Shown: piece by piece, positions 62,263 to 64,000 of the stretch
How positions within the stretch are numbered: position 1 is the stretch's first letter
How the letters are laid out: each line of letters begins with the position of its first letter
NCBI GenBank assembly: GCA_963576725.1
Contig: OY755243.1
Span: forward strand, 34,757,846-34,821,845
DNA length: 64,000 nt
Source: Azorinus chamasolen
Lineage: Eukaryota > Mollusca > Bivalvia > Cardiida > Solecurtidae
Direction of reading: 5' to 3'
Translations under genes and position numbers: made by a program
Notes under the pieces: model-generated
Databases searched by the model: none
Told to the model about the DNA's origin: nothing
Seen by the model: only the letters and a program-made list of their open reading frames with translations

Positions 62263-62473
62263 ATCACAGTGAACTAGGAGTTACTATATGACCCCTTTGT
62301 GTAACATTTTTTGGGCCGTCATTGTAATTGTTAAAAACCTTTTCCTGAGCCTTTTAAAGGGCTACAAAAAAGGCTGTCCCGAGGTTTTTTGTTGACTTGA
62401 CAAAATTTACACCTGCCACTCAGCCTAATTTCACTTCAGCTCCCTTGTGGTTTGTGGACCCTTATTTGAATAA

Positions 62474-62668
62474 TAACCCTTTGAAAATTAAGTGACTTTC
62501 ATATGCAAATGTTGTCATCTGCTCAAAGATTCACCTTAATTTTTAATGTATCTCTACAAAAGCATGGTCAGACAGTTTGATTGTTCATAGACACCAAGTT
62601 GGCTGTCGTCACATCTGGATCCAAACTGTTTGCAAATGAAATCAATTCTTTGCTCGGTGTGTGGAAAG
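62474..62668 (+). mobile_element. MITE C
   Basis: TAACCCTTTGAAAATTAAG, GTTGTCATCTGC, CAGACAGTTTGATTGTTCAT / CGTCACATCTGGATCCAAAC, right end without GCATGC. Confidence 0.6.
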
Positions 62669-62671
62669 AGG

Positions 62672-62888
62672 TAATAACCCATTGCAGGCCAAGTAATTGC
62701 TGTCTGTGAAAGTTGTCATCTGCAAGCCAATTGAAACTTACTTCATCTTTTATTTTCTCTTCAAAAAATGCATTCAAAGTGTCCAACCATTTAGATTCTA
62801 ATGAAACATCTTGTTATTCTGCACCTCAGTTAGATCCAAACTGTTTTTATAGGCAATCACAAATTTGTTGGGAACATGCAAAGGAATG
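62672..62888 (+). mobile_element. MITE C
   Basis: TAACCCATTGCAGGCC, GTTGTCATCTGCAAGCC, TTTCTCTTCAAAAAATGC, AACCATTTAGATTCTAATGA / TCAGTTAGATCCAAACTG, GAACATGCAAAGGAA. Confidence 0.68.
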
Positions 62889-63225
62889 ATGCAGTTAGTG
62901 CCTGGATGAGCAGCAATGAGATTCAGTTAAGGAAAAGAATCGAATTGACTGCAGATTGCTTATTCAGCTAAAATCTCTTGTCCCCTCCAGCTGTCTAGGG
63001 CTAATGGGGCTATTAGGGGACAACTGGGGTGATAATAGGGAATGGTGAGGCAATCAAAGTGAGCTTGAACCTTAAAGATTAAATTTTACAATTGCCATCA
63101 GCAAAAAATGTCTGTTTAGTTTCTTAACCCTCTTATCTGGGTCTGCACTATTTGCAAAGTACAGTATATGTAGTTAATTATCCTCTAACAAAGTTATGCA
63201 TCCCTTTCCTCCATAGATACATCAT
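62889..63225. other. Unique island plus element scrap
   Basis: 62980-63075 has GCTAATGGGGCTATTAGGGG and GGTGATAATAGGG. A hairpin scrap (TTATCTGGGTCTGCACTATT) is at about 63130. No gene. Confidence 0.3.
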
Positions 63226-63478
63226 CTAACCCTTTCCTTCATATAAACATGTTTTCACGCATCTGCAAACAGAGTAGACCCAGATCAGACAGCTCCTATA
63301 GGAGCCGTCTGATCAGGGTCTGCTCTGTTTGCTTATGGAATTTGATCTAATATCTGCTTCTTTAGTTTCTAAAATGGCTACAATGTACGACCTTCCATAT
63401 TTCATTATAATTATTTTATTCATGAATATGCAGCAGGTATCGAAAACCGGACTTAATATAGAACAGGGAAAGGGTTAA
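63226..63478 (+). mobile_element. MITE A2
   Basis: CTAACCCTTTCCTTC to GGGAAAGGGTTAA with full hairpin and long arm. Confidence 0.87.
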
Positions 63479-63776
63479 AGTGATAAGCTCTACTTGTTTT
63501 ACTACGTGTTTTAAAAAATGTCTGAAAAGTAGGTAAATAATTTGTTTTATATGCTGAAAAGAAGAATTTTGCAAGACAGCCAATCAAAATGCTGAAGAAG
63601 ACAAAACTGTCATGTGTTTGATATCTAAGATCTGGTGTTATTCACCAATGCATTAGAATTTTTTCTGGTTGAATATTAGTTTTGCAACTTTTCCACACAA
63701 GCCGATAATAGTTTGTTATACAAGTATCCAAGAAAATGGCCTACTTTATAGCATGGGGCTTTTTTTCGTTATGCAT

Positions 63777-64000
63777 TTAACCTTTTACCTCATATAAATG
63801 CAATTATCACGCATTTGCAAACAGAGTAGACCCAGATCAGATGGCTCCTATAGGAGCCATCTGATCAGGGTCTGCTCTGTTTGCCAATGGAATTTGATAG
63901 ATCAGTTCCTTTACTTTCTAAAATGAGCCCTACAATGTTCCACCTTCCATATTTCATTATAACTATTTTGCCAATGAATATTCAGTAGGTATTGAAATTG
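63777..64000 (+). mobile_element. MITE A2, cut by window end
   Basis: TTAACCTTTTACCTC, hairpin with GGCTCCTATAGGAGCC, long arm to GTAGGTATTGAAATTG at the last base. Confidence 0.85.

Overview
The window looks like nuclear DNA of a mollusc, most likely a heterodont bivalve. It is AT-rich, has almost no protein-coding sequence, and is packed with short inverted-repeat elements. It also carries dispersed repeats of a type I know from bivalve genomes: hairpin heads such as TATGCCCCC, GTCTGTCTGTC tracts and CACATCTTGTTT tails. A tRNA-headed SINE and a broken hAT transposase gene are also present. The species is not determinable from sequence alone.

Coding content is small. At 2-190 is the cysteine-rich C-terminus of a gene that enters from the left. 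At 29625-29687, 36859-36958 and 44595-44689 are three short plus-strand exon candidates with splice-like borders; the second and third join in frame. An exon-like open segment at 31799-31912 lies between the hairpin arms of a mobile element. At 58130-60345 is a hAT-type transposase pseudogene with frameshifts, in-frame stops, a MITE inside its zinc finger and a retroposed fragment.

Most of the rest is non-autonomous DNA elements that I named by sequence. A1, A2 and A3 (about 210-260 bp) share a hairpin whose arms begin GCAAACAGAG and have different long arms. A1 long arm: ATTCATGTAAGAAATAATGA. A2 long arm: AATTTCAATACCTACTGAAT. A3 is an A1/A2 mixture ending in CCCTGTTGAATATTCATG. B (about 228 bp) has a 68-bp palindrome and TAGGCTATTTTTAGATCC. 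C has a GTTTGGATCC hairpin and GCATGC near its end. E, F, G and H are rarer. All of these end TTAACCC...GGGTTAA, which fits TTAA-targeting piggyBac-like MITEs. D (about 200 bp) ends CAGTAAAACC at TA, as in Tc1/mariner/pogo elements. For A elements '+' means the arm with AGTAGACCCAGATC comes first (short arm on the left). For B '+' means the TAGGCTATTTTT side is on the left. For C '+' means the GCATGC end is on the right.

The elements insert into one another at TTAA or TA, abut sharing one TTAA, form head-to-head composites, and exchange ends between families. Six of the eight main minisatellite arrays lie inside or against such an element. A 1.55-kb Mutator-like element with its own satellites sits in one A2 composite. 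Short non-repetitive islands between elements may be intronic or regulatory DNA of the host gene.
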